Of a stretch of 64,000 bases of DNA, positions 17,966-26,778 are shown one piece after another. Below the pieces are notes generated by a model. It made no database searches, had not been told where the DNA came from, and saw only the letters and a list, made by a program, of their open reading frames with translations. The stretch is from Thermostichus sp047461615 (GTDB taxonomy: Bacteria; Cyanobacteriota; Cyanobacteriia; Thermostichales; Thermostichaceae): assembly GCF_047461615.1 (NCBI RefSeq), contig NZ_JANSHI010000013.1:1-64000 (forward strand). Direction: 5' to 3'. Every line of letters starts with the position of its first letter. Positions within the stretch are counted from its first letter, which is position 1. A program made the position numbers and the translations under genes.

Positions 17966-18712
17966 CTACGTGTGCAGGCCACACTCGGTTTTGGCCATAC
18001 CCTTCCACCGACCAGAGCGGGGATCCGCGCCTGGCTCCACTGGGGCTGTACAGGGCATACAGCCAATGCTGGGGTAGTTGCGGTCGTGGAGAGGGTTGTA
18101 GGGGATCCCGTGCTCGAGGATGTACTTCCACACCTGGCCGCTTGTCCAGTCGGCGAGGGGGTTGAGCTTGAGGCGGTTGCGCTTGCTATCCCACTGCACC
18201 TTGCCAATGTTGGCGCGGGTAGGAGCCTGTTCCCGACGCATTCCCGTAATCCAGGTGGTGCAATTGGCCAGAGCGCGGTGCAGGGGCTCCACCTTGCGGA
18301 GGTGGCAGCAAAGGTCGGGGTTGGTGCGGTACAGTTCTGGCCCGTATTGCGCCGCCTGCTCTTCCGGTGTCAGCAGAGGCTTAAAGACCTCCAGTTGCAA
18401 ATGGGGATAGCGAGCCAGCACCTGTTGTTGCAGTTGTAGGGTTTCGGGGAAGTGAAAATCGGTATCCAGGAAAAAGGCGCGCACCTGCGGGCGAATAGCA
18501 GTGAGCAAATCAATCAACACCAGGTCTTCTGGGCCAAAGCTGCAGGCAAGTACCAGCCCATCCCCGAACTCAGATACAGCCCAGGCCAGCAAGTCGCTTG
18601 CGGAAAGGGGCTCAAAGCGTTCGCTCAGGGCAGCTACCTGGGGCTGATACCGCTTTTGCACCTCCTGGGCTGCCTGTTCCCAGTGGGTAGAGGAAGAAAG
18701 GGTTGCACTCAT
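17966..18712 (-). CDS. cysH: Adenylyl/phosphoadenylyl-sulfate reductase
   Basis: Reduces activated sulfate to sulfite in sulfate assimilation. The 248-residue protein shows the PP-loop-like core (LACSFGPEDLVLIDL near 58), FLDTDFHFPET near 85, the Cys pair DLCCHLRKVEPL near 140, the second pair GCMPC near 222 and the C-terminal ECGLH carrying the catalytic Cys. The CC/CxxC set ligates a [4Fe-4S] cluster and usually marks use of APS rather than PAPS, though substrate cannot be settled by sequence. Its partner sulfite reductase is at 61358. Confidence 0.93.
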   Translation of the reverse strand: MSATLSSSTHWEQAAQEVQKRYQPQVAALSERFEPLSASDLLAWAVSEFGDGLVLACSFGPEDLVLIDLLTAIRPQVRAFFLDTDFHFPETLQLQQQVLARYPHLQLEVFKPLLTPEEQAAQYGPELYRTNPDLCCHLRKVEPLHRALANCTTWITGMRREQAPTRANIGKVQWDSKRNRLKLNPLADWTSGQVWKYILEHGIPYNPLHDRNYPSIGCMPCTAPVEPGADPRSGRWKGMAKTECGLHT

Positions 18713-18781
18713 AGGGAGAGACGCCGAGTCCAGCTGCTTTGCCTTCTTAATCTACACTAATTCGGTCGAGCTTTAGGACTT

Positions 18782-19711
18782 TTATCGAGCTGCAACAGGT
18801 AGCAGGGTAGATCGAGCTCCTCTGGCGCGCAGGGGGATCTCTCCCCAGCGATCCCGACGTCTCCCCATCAGGAAACCATGCCAGAGCGGTCTGGGTCCTG
18901 GCTCCGGTAGGTGAACCCAGTGGTAGCGCAGGATCCCTCGCCGGGGGTTCAAATCCACCTCGAACAGCCGCAGTGCCGAGACTGGCCCCACCAGGGGAGG
19001 GGCTGTCAGGTAGGGGATCCCATCTCGTACATGGACTTTCGGCACATGCAGATGTCCACTCAACACTGCCACCACCCGTCCATGGCCAGCTAAGAGAGCA
19101 TGGAGGGCGGCAGCTGCCTGCTTCTGGAGCTGGTAGTTGCGGAACACAACCGCGTCCATTTGGGTGGGGGAGATGAAAGGCGGCTGGTGGATTAACAAGA
19201 TTAGCCATTCTTCTGAAACTACTTGCAGATGTTCGCCCAGCCAATGCAGTTGCGAGGGGCGCAGCACCCCCTGGGGCAGGGGAAAAGAGCCCAGGCTGGC
19301 GTCAAGGGCAATGAGGCGAATCCCGGGCAGAGGAGAAAGGCTGTAATCGACATAGCCCGTGGGAGCCGGGAAGAGAGGGAATTGGCTTTGGCACCAGCGG
19401 ATAAATTGTTCTCGGTCGAAGCGCCCCTTTCTTTGCAGGGTGTCGACATCGTGGTTGCCAAGACTGAGGTAGTAGGGCATCCGCAGCTGGGCAAGAATCT
19501 CCCGGAATAGCTCAAAGCTTTCTGGATCCGCCTGATCCACCAAGTCGCCGGTAAACACGACAAAGTCCAGATCCGGCACCTGGTTGAGATGGGCAACGGC
19601 TGCTTCCAACTGGCGGCGAGGGGAATCGGACATCCACCACCAGCGGCATGCCGTCTCCGGCATCAGATGAATGTCTGAGACCTGCGCAAAACGAATCCGT
19701 TCCGTGGCCAT
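18782..19711 (-). CDS. Metallophosphoesterase, CpdA-like
   Basis: A 309-residue calcineurin-fold protein with all five metal-binding blocks: SDIH (residues 13-16), GDLVD near 55, GNHD near 85, LIHQPP near 175 and GHLHVP near 222. This arrangement is that of class III cyclic nucleotide phosphodiesterases such as CpdA, so cAMP hydrolysis is possible, but the family also includes other phosphoesterases. It is cytoplasmic with no signal peptide. A basic Arg-rich tail of about 30 residues extends beyond the core. Monocistronic. Confidence 0.85.
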   Translation of the reverse strand: MATERIRFAQVSDIHLMPETACRWWWMSDSPRRQLEAAVAHLNQVPDLDFVVFTGDLVDQADPESFELFREILAQLRMPYYLSLGNHDVDTLQRKGRFDREQFIRWCQSQFPLFPAPTGYVDYSLSPLPGIRLIALDASLGSFPLPQGVLRPSQLHWLGEHLQVVSEEWLILLIHQPPFISPTQMDAVVFRNYQLQKQAAAALHALLAGHGRVVAVLSGHLHVPKVHVRDGIPYLTAPPLVGPVSALRLFEVDLNPRRGILRYHWVHLPEPGPRPLWHGFLMGRRRDRWGEIPLRARGARSTLLPVAAR

Positions 19712-19934
19712 TGCCTAGGTACTTATTCACACCTCACGCCCGCATCATAGTTAATAACCTGCCCAGGAGCTATTGACTTTCCTTAACCTCCTTCAGCAGG
19801 AGAGGGAAGGTGGCAATGGGCAGGTTGCCGCCACTTGGACAGCCAGGCGTGAGTTTGATTCTCGTTTCAGCCTCGTTGTCCAACAACCGCTAGGCTATAG
19901 AGACGCGGATCTTCGAAAAGAAGGAGAAAAACCC

Positions 19935-20099
19935 ATGTCTAGCACCCTTGTTCGCTGCGCCTGTGAGCACTGCAACTGCAGCTTCGAGAGCAGCCAAGGC
20001 TATCGCTACGAAGGCCAGCTCTACTGCAGCCAAGCTTGTGCTACTCACGACCATGACCACCCCTCCCCTTGCTGCATAGCCGCCCACTGCTGTCAATAG
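19935..20099 (+). CDS. smtA: SmtA-type metallothionein
   Basis: A 54-residue protein with ten cysteines (8, 10, 13, 15, 31, 35, 46, 47, 52, 53) arranged like cyanobacterial zinc metallothioneins: VRCACEHCNC, then LYCSQAC, then a His-rich stretch HDHDH (38-42) and a C-terminal CC-x4-CC. It binds zinc or cadmium for storage and detoxification. AAGGAG lies 9 bases before the ATG. A TATAGA element at 19896-19901 could be the -10 box. I found no SmtB-type 12-2-12 repeat and no smtB gene nearby. An open frame extends upstream to 19773 but lacks family similarity and is not part of the protein. Confidence 0.93.
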   Translation: MSSTLVRCACEHCNCSFESSQGYRYEGQLYCSQACATHDHDHPSPCCIAAHCCQ

Positions 20100-20171
20100 C
20101 AACTCGACAGGGATCCGAACCTAGACCCTTTTTGATACGCTCCTAAGGAGCTCTATCCCTAGCCAGCTTGC

Positions 20172-22412
20172 ATGGAATACCGCTGGGATCTGCTGCCCAC
20201 TCCACCACAGTTTGACCTAGAGCTGAGCCGGGAATACGGCAAGTACGCGGCCAAGGTTCTGGCCTTGCGCGGGCTGCACAGCCGGGAACAGGTGCGGGCT
20301 TTCGTGGATCCCAGCTCCTATTCCCCCACCCCGCCGGAATCCCTGCCGGATCTGGAGCGGGCAGTGCGGCGGCTACTGGAGGCCAGGGAAAAAGGAGAAG
20401 CCCTCTGCATTTGGGGGGACTTTGACTGCGATGGCGTCACCAGCACCAGTCTTTTGCTCTCGGCGTTACAACCCTTGGGCTTCCAAGTCCAGTTCACCCT
20501 ACCGCTGCGCAGCCGCGAGGGACATGGGCTCAATGCCCAGCGGCTCCAGCAGGTGCTGGCTCAGGGCTGCCAAGTACTTCTAACGGTGGATTGCGGCATC
20601 GGCAATGCTGCCGAGATTGCCCTAGCCCAAGCCCAGGGGGTGGACGTGATCGTGATGGATCACCACGCCCTGCCGGATCCCTTGCCCCCTGCCTATGCGG
20701 TAGTCAACCCTTTGCGCCTGCCGGAGGAGCACCCCCTGCGCTTCCTGCCAGGGGTGGGGGTGGCCTACAAGCTAGCGGAGGCCCTCTATCAAGCGCTGGG
20801 AATTCCTGGCGTCGAGGAGCACCTAGATCTGGTGGCGGTGGGGATCGTGGCCGATGTTGCCGTGTTACAGCGGGAGTGTCGCTACCTGGTACAGCGGGGG
20901 TTGCCCGTGCTGGCCAAGACGCAGCGTCCAGGGCTGCGGGCTCTTTTGGATTGGGTGAGCAACTGCTCATCCCCAGGAGCGCTAACAGCTCAGGACATTG
21001 CCTTTCGCCTTGCTCCCCAGCTGAACGCCATTGGCCGCTTGGAAGACGCTAGGCTAGCAGTGGAGCTGCTGACCACCTCGGATCCGCAGCGGGCTCAGAC
21101 GCTGGTGAAGCATTTTGTCGCCCTCAGCGAAGAGTGTCGGCAGCTCACCCAACAGGTGCTACAGGAAGCCAGGCAGCAGGTGGAAAGCCTCGATCTGGCA
21201 CGAGAGCGAGCCATCGTCTTGGCCAGCAGTGGCTGGAACCCAGGGGTTTTGGGAGTTGCGGCGGCCCGCTTGGCGGAGGAATACCGTTGCCCAACGGTGT
21301 TGATTGCCAAAGACGAGAGCACAGGGCTGGGCTATGGGTCAGGCCGCTCGATTCCAGGGGTAAACCTGCTAGAGGCCCTTGAGGCGGTGCGTCCTCTCCT
21401 GCGACGAGGAGGGGGACACCCCATGGCCGCGGGGATCCAACTCGATCTGGCTTGCCTGGCCGCTGTGCAGCTGACATTGCGGCGAGAGCTAGCCGCGCGG
21501 GTTAGCCCGGATCAGCAAGCTCGCGCCCTGGCGGTGGAGATTCTCCTCGACTGGACTCTGCTGGCCTCTCAGGGCCGGGATGGGGTGGCGGAGCTAGACG
21601 AGGTGTATCGGCAGTTGCAGCTTCTGCAGCCCTTTGGGCACGGCAACCCCAACCCCATCGTAGCCCTGATGAACTTCCGCCCCACTAATCTAAAAGCCTC
21701 TGGGGATGGCCGCCATCTCAGGTTTGAGCTCAAAGGCAGGGCGGGATCCCGTACCCTCTGGTTTTGGGGAGCTGGCGAAGAGCTGGAACAGTGGCAAAAC
21801 TGCCCAGCTGTGGACATTGCCCTGCGGTTGGAAGCCGACAGCAAAGAGCCCTGGCGAGGTACAGTGCTGGCGGTGCGTCCCTCTGGCAACTGGCAGGCCC
21901 CTGCTGTTTCCGCCCCTCGCCTCCAAATCCAAGACTACCGGCAACGCCCCCTGCCGGATTCTTTGGAGAAAGCCCTCTACTACACTGGGCAACCTCTTCC
22001 TCTTAGGCAGCCGTTGCCCCCCTCAGCTAAAACAACTCTTGTACTGGCCTGCTGGCCCTGGTTGCCGGCAGATTTGGCCCAACTACTGCAGCAGGTGCAG
22101 CCGCAAACCCTGATCCTGGCTGCTTCTGCCCACTCCTGGGATCGCCTCCCTCAGCAACTTGCCCACCTGCGAGAACTAGGGCAGGCAAAACCCTGGGATC
22201 CCGCTGCCCTGGCGGCAGCTACTGGCCTGCCCCAGCAGTGGCTAGAAGCCCTGGAGGGATCGGAACAGATCTCCACTGGGCTGCTCAGCCGGATCCGCGA
22301 ATCTCAGGCCTTCCACCGCTGGCTGGACGAGGCTAGCCCAGCCCAGATTGCCCAACTGTGTCAACGGCTGCTGCAACCGGATCCCGTGCCTCTGGCTTTT
22401 TCCCCCGCCTGA
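20172..22412 (+). CDS. recJ: Single-stranded-DNA-specific 5'-3' exonuclease RecJ
   Basis: A DNA repair and recombination nuclease of 746 residues. DHH-family motifs appear in order: GDFDCDGVTST near residue 83, LTVDCGIGN near 138, VMDHHALPDP near 160, VGIVADVA near 225 and the DHHA1 motif GGGGHPMAAG near 417. An OB-like region follows, and then a 180-residue C-terminal extension rich in Gln and Leu that many cyanobacterial RecJ proteins carry. Conserved catalytic Asp and His residues are intact. It starts 72 bases after smtA. Confidence 0.95.
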   Translation: MEYRWDLLPTPPQFDLELSREYGKYAAKVLALRGLHSREQVRAFVDPSSYSPTPPESLPDLERAVRRLLEAREKGEALCIWGDFDCDGVTSTSLLLSALQPLGFQVQFTLPLRSREGHGLNAQRLQQVLAQGCQVLLTVDCGIGNAAEIALAQAQGVDVIVMDHHALPDPLPPAYAVVNPLRLPEEHPLRFLPGVGVAYKLAEALYQALGIPGVEEHLDLVAVGIVADVAVLQRECRYLVQRGLPVLAKTQRPGLRALLDWVSNCSSPGALTAQDIAFRLAPQLNAIGRLEDARLAVELLTTSDPQRAQTLVKHFVALSEECRQLTQQVLQEARQQVESLDLARERAIVLASSGWNPGVLGVAAARLAEEYRCPTVLIAKDESTGLGYGSGRSIPGVNLLEALEAVRPLLRRGGGHPMAAGIQLDLACLAAVQLTLRRELAARVSPDQQARALAVEILLDWTLLASQGRDGVAELDEVYRQLQLLQPFGHGNPNPIVALMNFRPTNLKASGDGRHLRFELKGRAGSRTLWFWGAGEELEQWQNCPAVDIALRLEADSKEPWRGTVLAVRPSGNWQAPAVSAPRLQIQDYRQRPLPDSLEKALYYTGQPLPLRQPLPPSAKTTLVLACWPWLPADLAQLLQQVQPQTLILAASAHSWDRLPQQLAHLRELGQAKPWDPAALAAATGLPQQWLEALEGSEQISTGLLSRIRESQAFHRWLDEASPAQIAQLCQRLLQPDPVPLAFSPA

Positions 22413-22497
22413 GCTAAGGTACCCTTTGAGAACACCTCAGCAGGGCATGCGCTGCCCTACCCTTGTTCCCTGTCCCTGTGGTGCTCGCCGAGGAGGA

Positions 22498-22761
22498 TTA
22501 GGCAATTTTGTCGTTGTTCAAGACGCAGCAGTTGACCTGATCCAGGCACACCTTTCCCCACTGCAGCGCCCACCGCACCAAAGCAACCCGGTTTGATGTT
22601 CGCGTCTTGCTCAAAATGTTGCTGATGTGGTTATCGACCGTGCGCTTGCTGATTTCCAAGCGCTTTGCAATGTCCTGATTGGTCATGCCAGCCGCAACCA
22701 ACTCCAGGACCTGCAATTCCCGTTCCGACAGCAGATCCGCGCAATGGTAGTCTGCGCCCAT
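22498..22761 (-). CDS. PedR-like LuxR-type redox-responsive regulator
   Basis: An 87-residue protein that is essentially one GerE/LuxR helix-turn-helix: LSERELQVLELVAAGMTNQDIAKRLEISKRTVDNHISNIL. The tail WALQWGKVCLDQVNCC carries Cys 72, 78 and 79. Size, tail and cysteines fit cyanobacterial PedR, which responds to photosynthetic electron transport through thioredoxin, as known for Synechocystis. ATG at 22761 is preferred to the TTG at 22767. No receiver domain exists, so it is not a classical response regulator, and the adjacent kinase is probably not its partner. Confidence 0.75.
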   Translation of the reverse strand: MGADYHCADLLSERELQVLELVAAGMTNQDIAKRLEISKRTVDNHISNILSKTRTSNRVALVRWALQWGKVCLDQVNCCVLNNDKIA

Positions 22762-22904
22762 GCCCAACGCCTGAGGTACGAACTGTAAGGATTACCTAGA
22801 GTCATTCTAGGGGATCGCCTCCCCAATGGATAATCCGTGAGTTGAGCTTTTTGGACCCTGTCGACGAAAGGGAAAGGGGCCAGCCGTCTTTTGCTTTACA
22901 AGCT

Positions 22905-24164
22905 TTACAAAGCATCGGGGTGCTGGCGGGGCAATTCCACCAGAACCCACAGCCCACCGGTTTGCGGATGATTGCGCAAGCGGATCGTACCCCCATGGAG
23001 TTCCACAATCTGACGCACAATGGCCAAGCCAAGGCCAGTGCCGCCTTTGCTGCGGGCCCGCGCCGCGTCGGTGCGGTAAAAGGGTTGAAAGACCAGCTCA
23101 AATTGATCCTCCGGCAGGCCGGGGCCGTGGTCGTACACCTCCAGCCGCACTTGGGATCCCTCCTCGGAGAGGCTCACGTGGATAGGAGAACCAGGCCCGC
23201 CATATTTGACGGCATTATCCAAGAGGTTGAGGATGAGGCGATAGAGGCGTTGCTCATCTCCCCAGAGATAGAGGGGGGAGGAGCTGCTTAGGTGCAGTTC
23301 CTGGTGGCGGGGCTTGGCTAGCGGTTCTAGACTCTGCCAGGCTTCTCGCACCAAGGCGGCTAGATCTACCCAGCACCATTGGGAGCGGGATCCGGCCCCC
23401 AAGTTGAGAGCGCTCAGTTCCAGCAAGTCTTGCACCAGCTGGCTGAGGCGCAGCGTCTCATTTAGCAGTCGTTCCACCCAAACCGCTTGCGCGGCATCGA
23501 CTCGGCTTTGCAGAGTTTCCGCCAGGAGACGAATCGAGGTGAGGGGAGTCTTCAGCTCGTGGGCCACGTCCGAGGCCCAGCGATCCCGTTGTTGCGCCAG
23601 CAGCGTGGCCTCTAGGCGGTCTTCCAAAAAGATGGCCACATGGGCCTGGGGCAGGGGCAGCCCCCAAGCCCGCAGCGGAACCGGTTTGTCCTCGCCACCG
23701 GGAGGGTAGAAGACCCATTCGCGGCTCTGGACGGAAGCGCCAGCTTCCTGGCAGCGGGTGGCTTCGATGAGCTGATCCAACTCGTAGGAGCGCACCCACT
23801 CCAGCAAAAGCTTGATGCCCGGCTGCCAGTGGCTAATGCGCAGCAGGCGCTGGGCGGCAGGATTGCACTCTAGCACCACGTTGTTCTCGTCCACCCGCAA
23901 ATATCCCCAGGGCAGACGCTGGCTGAGATACTGCCAGTCCAGGAGATACTGTCTTTGGCTAGCCTGCTCCAGTTCTTGTTGGCGAAGGTGGCGGCTAAGC
24001 CGGCTGAGCATCTGTTCAGGCGGCTGCAGCGGCAGGGCCAGGTGCATCAGGGATCCCAACTCTTGCAGTTGGCGGCTGAAGCGGCGTCGACTCTGCCAGC
24101 ACAAGATCAGCATGCCGACAAGGCCAATGCTTAACCCAATGAGGATCCCGCCTTCCACTCCCAT
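22905..24164 (-). CDS. Membrane-anchored sensor histidine kinase, SphS/PhoR-like
   Basis: A 419-residue kinase. There is a single N-terminal hydrophobic segment (about 6-24), then a PAS-like domain (about 80-190, WGYLRVDENNVVLECNPAAQRLL). The HisKA box SDVAHELKTPLTSIRLLAETL is near 208 and the HATPase domain has N (NLLDNAVKYG), G1 (DHGPGLPED) and G2 (GGTGLGLAIV) boxes. The architecture matches the cyanobacterial phosphate sensor SphS, but no response regulator is adjacent. phoU is present at 43078, which makes a phosphate role plausible but unproven. Confidence 0.85.
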   Translation of the reverse strand: MGVEGGILIGLSIGLVGMLILCWQSRRRFSRQLQELGSLMHLALPLQPPEQMLSRLSRHLRQQELEQASQRQYLLDWQYLSQRLPWGYLRVDENNVVLECNPAAQRLLRISHWQPGIKLLLEWVRSYELDQLIEATRCQEAGASVQSREWVFYPPGGEDKPVPLRAWGLPLPQAHVAIFLEDRLEATLLAQQRDRWASDVAHELKTPLTSIRLLAETLQSRVDAAQAVWVERLLNETLRLSQLVQDLLELSALNLGAGSRSQWCWVDLAALVREAWQSLEPLAKPRHQELHLSSSSPLYLWGDEQRLYRLILNLLDNAVKYGGPGSPIHVSLSEEGSQVRLEVYDHGPGLPEDQFELVFQPFYRTDAARARSKGGTGLGLAIVRQIVELHGGTIRLRNHPQTGGLWVLVELPRQHPDAL

Positions 24165-24233
24165 GAGCCCACCCCCTTTGCCGCCATTGTCGCCCAGGGA
24201 TGGGGGAGTGAACGGATACGGAGTCCTGCCTCC

Positions 24234-24998
24234 CTAGCGGCGGTGCACCATCGTCGTGGTGGCCTGGTCGGTGGGCACGAGCAAGACTTCGCTTAGGTTG
24301 ACGTGGGGGGGACGAGTGACGGCAAATAGCACCACCTCGGCCACATCCATCGCCGTCAAGGGGGTGAGGCCCCGATAGACCGCCGCCGCCCGCTCGCAGT
24401 CGCCGCGGAAGCGCACCTGGCTAAACTCGGTTTCCACCAAGCCGGGCTGGATCTCGGTAACGCGAATGGGGGTGCCGAGCAGATCCAGCTTCAGCCCCTC
24501 GGAGATGGCCCGCACGGCCGCTTTGGAGGCACAGTAGACGGCGCCGCCAGGGTAGGTCTGCCGACCAGCAATCGAGCCAATGTTGACCACGTGGCCCCGG
24601 CCCCGCTCCACCATCCCGGGCAAGACGGCGCGGGTAACATACAGCAAGCCCTTAATGTTGGTGTCAATCATCTCCTCCCAATCTTGCACAGCGCCGCTGT
24701 GGAGTTTGTCCAAGCCGCGGCTAAGGCCGGCGTTGTTGATCAAAATGTCGATCTCGGCCCAGGCCGGCGGCAAAGACTGTAGCGCCTGCTGCACGGCTGC
24801 CCTATCCCGCACATCCAAAGTCAGTAGGTAGGAGGAAGTGCCGTAGGCCTGCTGCAATTCTGTGGCCAGCGCCTGCAGCCGCTCCTGACGGCGGGCTACT
24901 AGGATTAGCTTGGCTCCAGAACGGGCAAAAAGCTTGGCACAGGCTGCGCCGATTCCGCTGCTGGCGCCGGTGATGAGCACAATCGCGTTTTCCAGCAT
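24234..24998 (-). CDS. Short-chain dehydrogenase/reductase
   Basis: A classical SDR of 254 residues. The cofactor motif TGASSGIG is near residue 9, LILVARRQERL (Arg suggests NADP) near 32, NNAG near 86 and the catalytic Ser/Tyr/Lys in NIGSIAG and YCASKAA near 140-157. The ATVT-like region and LTAMDVAEVVLFAVTRPPHVN resemble the YdfG/serine-dehydrogenase subgroup, but the substrate is unknown. ATG at 24998 is preferred over the TTG at 25013. Confidence 0.85.
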   Translation of the reverse strand: MLENAIVLITGASSGIGAACAKLFARSGAKLILVARRQERLQALATELQQAYGTSSYLLTLDVRDRAAVQQALQSLPPAWAEIDILINNAGLSRGLDKLHSGAVQDWEEMIDTNIKGLLYVTRAVLPGMVERGRGHVVNIGSIAGRQTYPGGAVYCASKAAVRAISEGLKLDLLGTPIRVTEIQPGLVETEFSQVRFRGDCERAAAVYRGLTPLTAMDVAEVVLFAVTRPPHVNLSEVLLVPTDQATTTMVHRR

Positions 24999-25084
24999 AG
25001 TCGGCTTGCCCAAAGAGGGGTGCTGGGATCCCTGCCCAACGCCTTGGTTTAACCCCTTCCCTTCTCCGATTGGCTGCCTATCCT

Positions 25085-25192
25085 CTACTCAGCCCCCCCT
25101 TGGGTGATGCGCAGGATCCCATACCCAAGCGCCACGCCCGCCAACGTCAAAACCAGAGAAATTCCCGCAATGGTCAAGATCTCGCTAGCCAT
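25085..25192 (-). CDS. petM: Cytochrome b6-f complex subunit PetM
   Basis: A 35-residue single-helix membrane protein. The start MASEILTIAG, the helix ISLVLTLAGVALGYGILR and the tail ITQGGAE match PetM (subunit VII) of the b6-f complex in length and pattern. The complex sits in the thylakoid membrane and transfers electrons from plastoquinol to plastocyanin or cytochrome c6. The frame remains open upstream to 25300, but the helix-proximal ATG is the only start consistent with family size. Confidence 0.8.
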   Translation of the reverse strand: MASEILTIAGISLVLTLAGVALGYGILRITQGGAE

Positions 25193-25584
25193 GGATTTGC
25201 TTTGGATGAAGTGCAGTGTCCTTGTCTTAGGATATCGGATTTTGCTCTTGAACCTTACCAGCAGCGAGGTAGTCTCTCTCGAGCGCAAGAGAGCTGCCAA
25301 AGATTGCGCTTTGTAAAGTTCACGGTTACCTCAGACTTGCTAAGAGCGGGTTCCCTGCCTCTATAATGAGAAGCAATTTACAAGTCTTTACTGGCCTGGG
25401 CTATGCAAGGCCAAGGACGGTGAAACTTGTCCGCTGGCTCTGAGGTAGCTTGCCACGAGCCCTGTGGCTTCTCGAGAAGTTCCAGGGTTTGAGTTTTTAT
25501 ACCTAGGCCGCGGTCTTGCCTTTAGGAGGCGAAGTTTGTAGCTTCACTAGCGTTCTCATCTTTAACTGAGGAGAAGATCGTCCT
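25193..25584. promoter_or_regulatory. Divergent petM-psbD regulatory region
   Basis: A 392-base gap between petM (leftward) and psbD (rightward). It contains TTGCTA at 25337-25342 and a perfect TATAAT at 25362-25367 (19-base spacer), a candidate sigma-70-type promoter for psbD giving a leader of about 210 bases. A CTCTCT / AGAGAG stem with an 8-base loop occupies 25274-25293 between the two promoters. GAGGAG at 25568-25573 is the psbD ribosome-binding site. Confidence 0.55.
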
Positions 25585-26643
25585 ATGACCATAGCAGTGG
25601 GACGCGTACGCCAGGAGCGAGGATGGTTTGACGTCGTCGACGACTGGCTCAAGCGCGACAGATTTGTCTTCATCGGTTGGTCAGGGCTGCTCATGTTCCC
25701 CTGCGCCTACCTGGCCCTGGGCGGCTGGCTGACCGGCACTACCTTCGTAACTTCCTGGTACACCCACGGCCTGGCCAGCTCCTACCTGGAGGGGTGCAAC
25801 TTTTTGACGGTGGCCGTTTCCACCCCAGCCGATAGCATGGGGCACAGCTTGCTCCTGCTCTGGGGTCCAGAAGCCCAGGGGAACTTCACCCGCTGGTGTC
25901 AAATTGGCGGCCTGTGGACCTTTGTGGCCTTCCACGGCGCCCTGGGCTTGGTTGGCTTCATGCTGCGGCAGTTTGAAATTGCCCGTTTGGTGGGGGTGCG
26001 GCCCTACAACGCCATTGCCTTCAGCGCGCCAATTGCCGTGTTTGTAAGCGTGTTTTTGATTTACCCCCTGGGACAGAGCAGTTGGTTTTTCGCTCCCAGC
26101 TTTGGGGTAGCCGGCATCTTCCGCTTCTTGCTGTTTTTCCAAGGGTTCCACAACTGGACGCTGAACCCCTTCCACATGATGGGAGTAGCTGGCGTTCTGG
26201 GTGGAGCGCTGCTGTGTGCTATCCACGGGGCAACGGTGGAGAATACCCTCTACAAGGATGGGGAGGCAGCAAGCACGTTCCGGGCTTTTGAGCCGACGCA
26301 GGCGGAAGAGACCTACTCCATGGTGACGGCAAACCGCTACTGGAGCCAGATTTTTGGGATAGCGTTCTCCAACAAGCGGTGGCTGCACTTCTTCATGTTG
26401 TTTGTGCCGGTAACCGGATTGTGGATGTCGAGCATTGGGGTAGTGGGGTTGGCGCTGAACCTGCGGGCGTATGAGTTTATCAGTCAGGAGACGCGGGCGG
26501 CGGAAGACCCCGAGTTTGAGACGTTCTACACGAAGAACATCCTGCTCAACGAGGGGATCCGGGCCTGGATGGCGCCTCAGGACCAGCCGCATGAGCACTT
26601 TGAGTTCCCTGAGGAAGTCCTCCCCCGCGGCAACGCCCTCTAA
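25585..26643 (+). CDS. psbD: Photosystem II D2 protein
   Basis: A 352-residue reaction-centre core protein of photosystem II, highly conserved from MTIAVGRVRQERGWFDVVDDWLKRDRFVFIGW to the C-terminal HEHFEFPEEVLPRGNAL. Five transmembrane helices and the chlorophyll and iron ligands are recognisable (FVAFHGALG near 115, FFQGFHNWTLNPFHMMG near 185-205, FFMLFVPVTG near 265). The protein binds the accessory and reaction-centre pigments, Tyr-D and plastoquinone QA. Unusually, the following psbC does not overlap this gene. Confidence 0.99.
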   Translation: MTIAVGRVRQERGWFDVVDDWLKRDRFVFIGWSGLLMFPCAYLALGGWLTGTTFVTSWYTHGLASSYLEGCNFLTVAVSTPADSMGHSLLLLWGPEAQGNFTRWCQIGGLWTFVAFHGALGLVGFMLRQFEIARLVGVRPYNAIAFSAPIAVFVSVFLIYPLGQSSWFFAPSFGVAGIFRFLLFFQGFHNWTLNPFHMMGVAGVLGGALLCAIHGATVENTLYKDGEAASTFRAFEPTQAEETYSMVTANRYWSQIFGIAFSNKRWLHFFMLFVPVTGLWMSSIGVVGLALNLRAYEFISQETRAAEDPEFETFYTKNILLNEGIRAWMAPQDQPHEHFEFPEEVLPRGNAL

Positions 26644-26778
26644 TCTACCCAGTTAGCTGTCATTGAGCGCCTGCCCAAGGGATCCCCTCCTGCGGATCCC
26701 AGCGGCTAGGGATCCCAACGGCAGGTGCTTCCACTTAGCCAATCAATCAATTGTCCTGACGATTGGAGGTTGGTCTCT

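Noticed and set aside
18945..18965. GGGGGTTCAAATCC resembling a tRNA T-arm
   Set aside because: It lies inside the intact metallophosphoesterase gene and no other tRNA arms are present.
19712..19934. SmtB operator upstream of smtA
   Set aside because: No 12-2-12 hyphenated repeat was found. GTTG / CAAC near 19875 is too short to support a site.
26725..26778. N-terminal extension of the psbC open frame
   Set aside because: The encoded residues are unlike CP43, while GTG at 26779 has a perfect ribosome-binding site and gives the family length.
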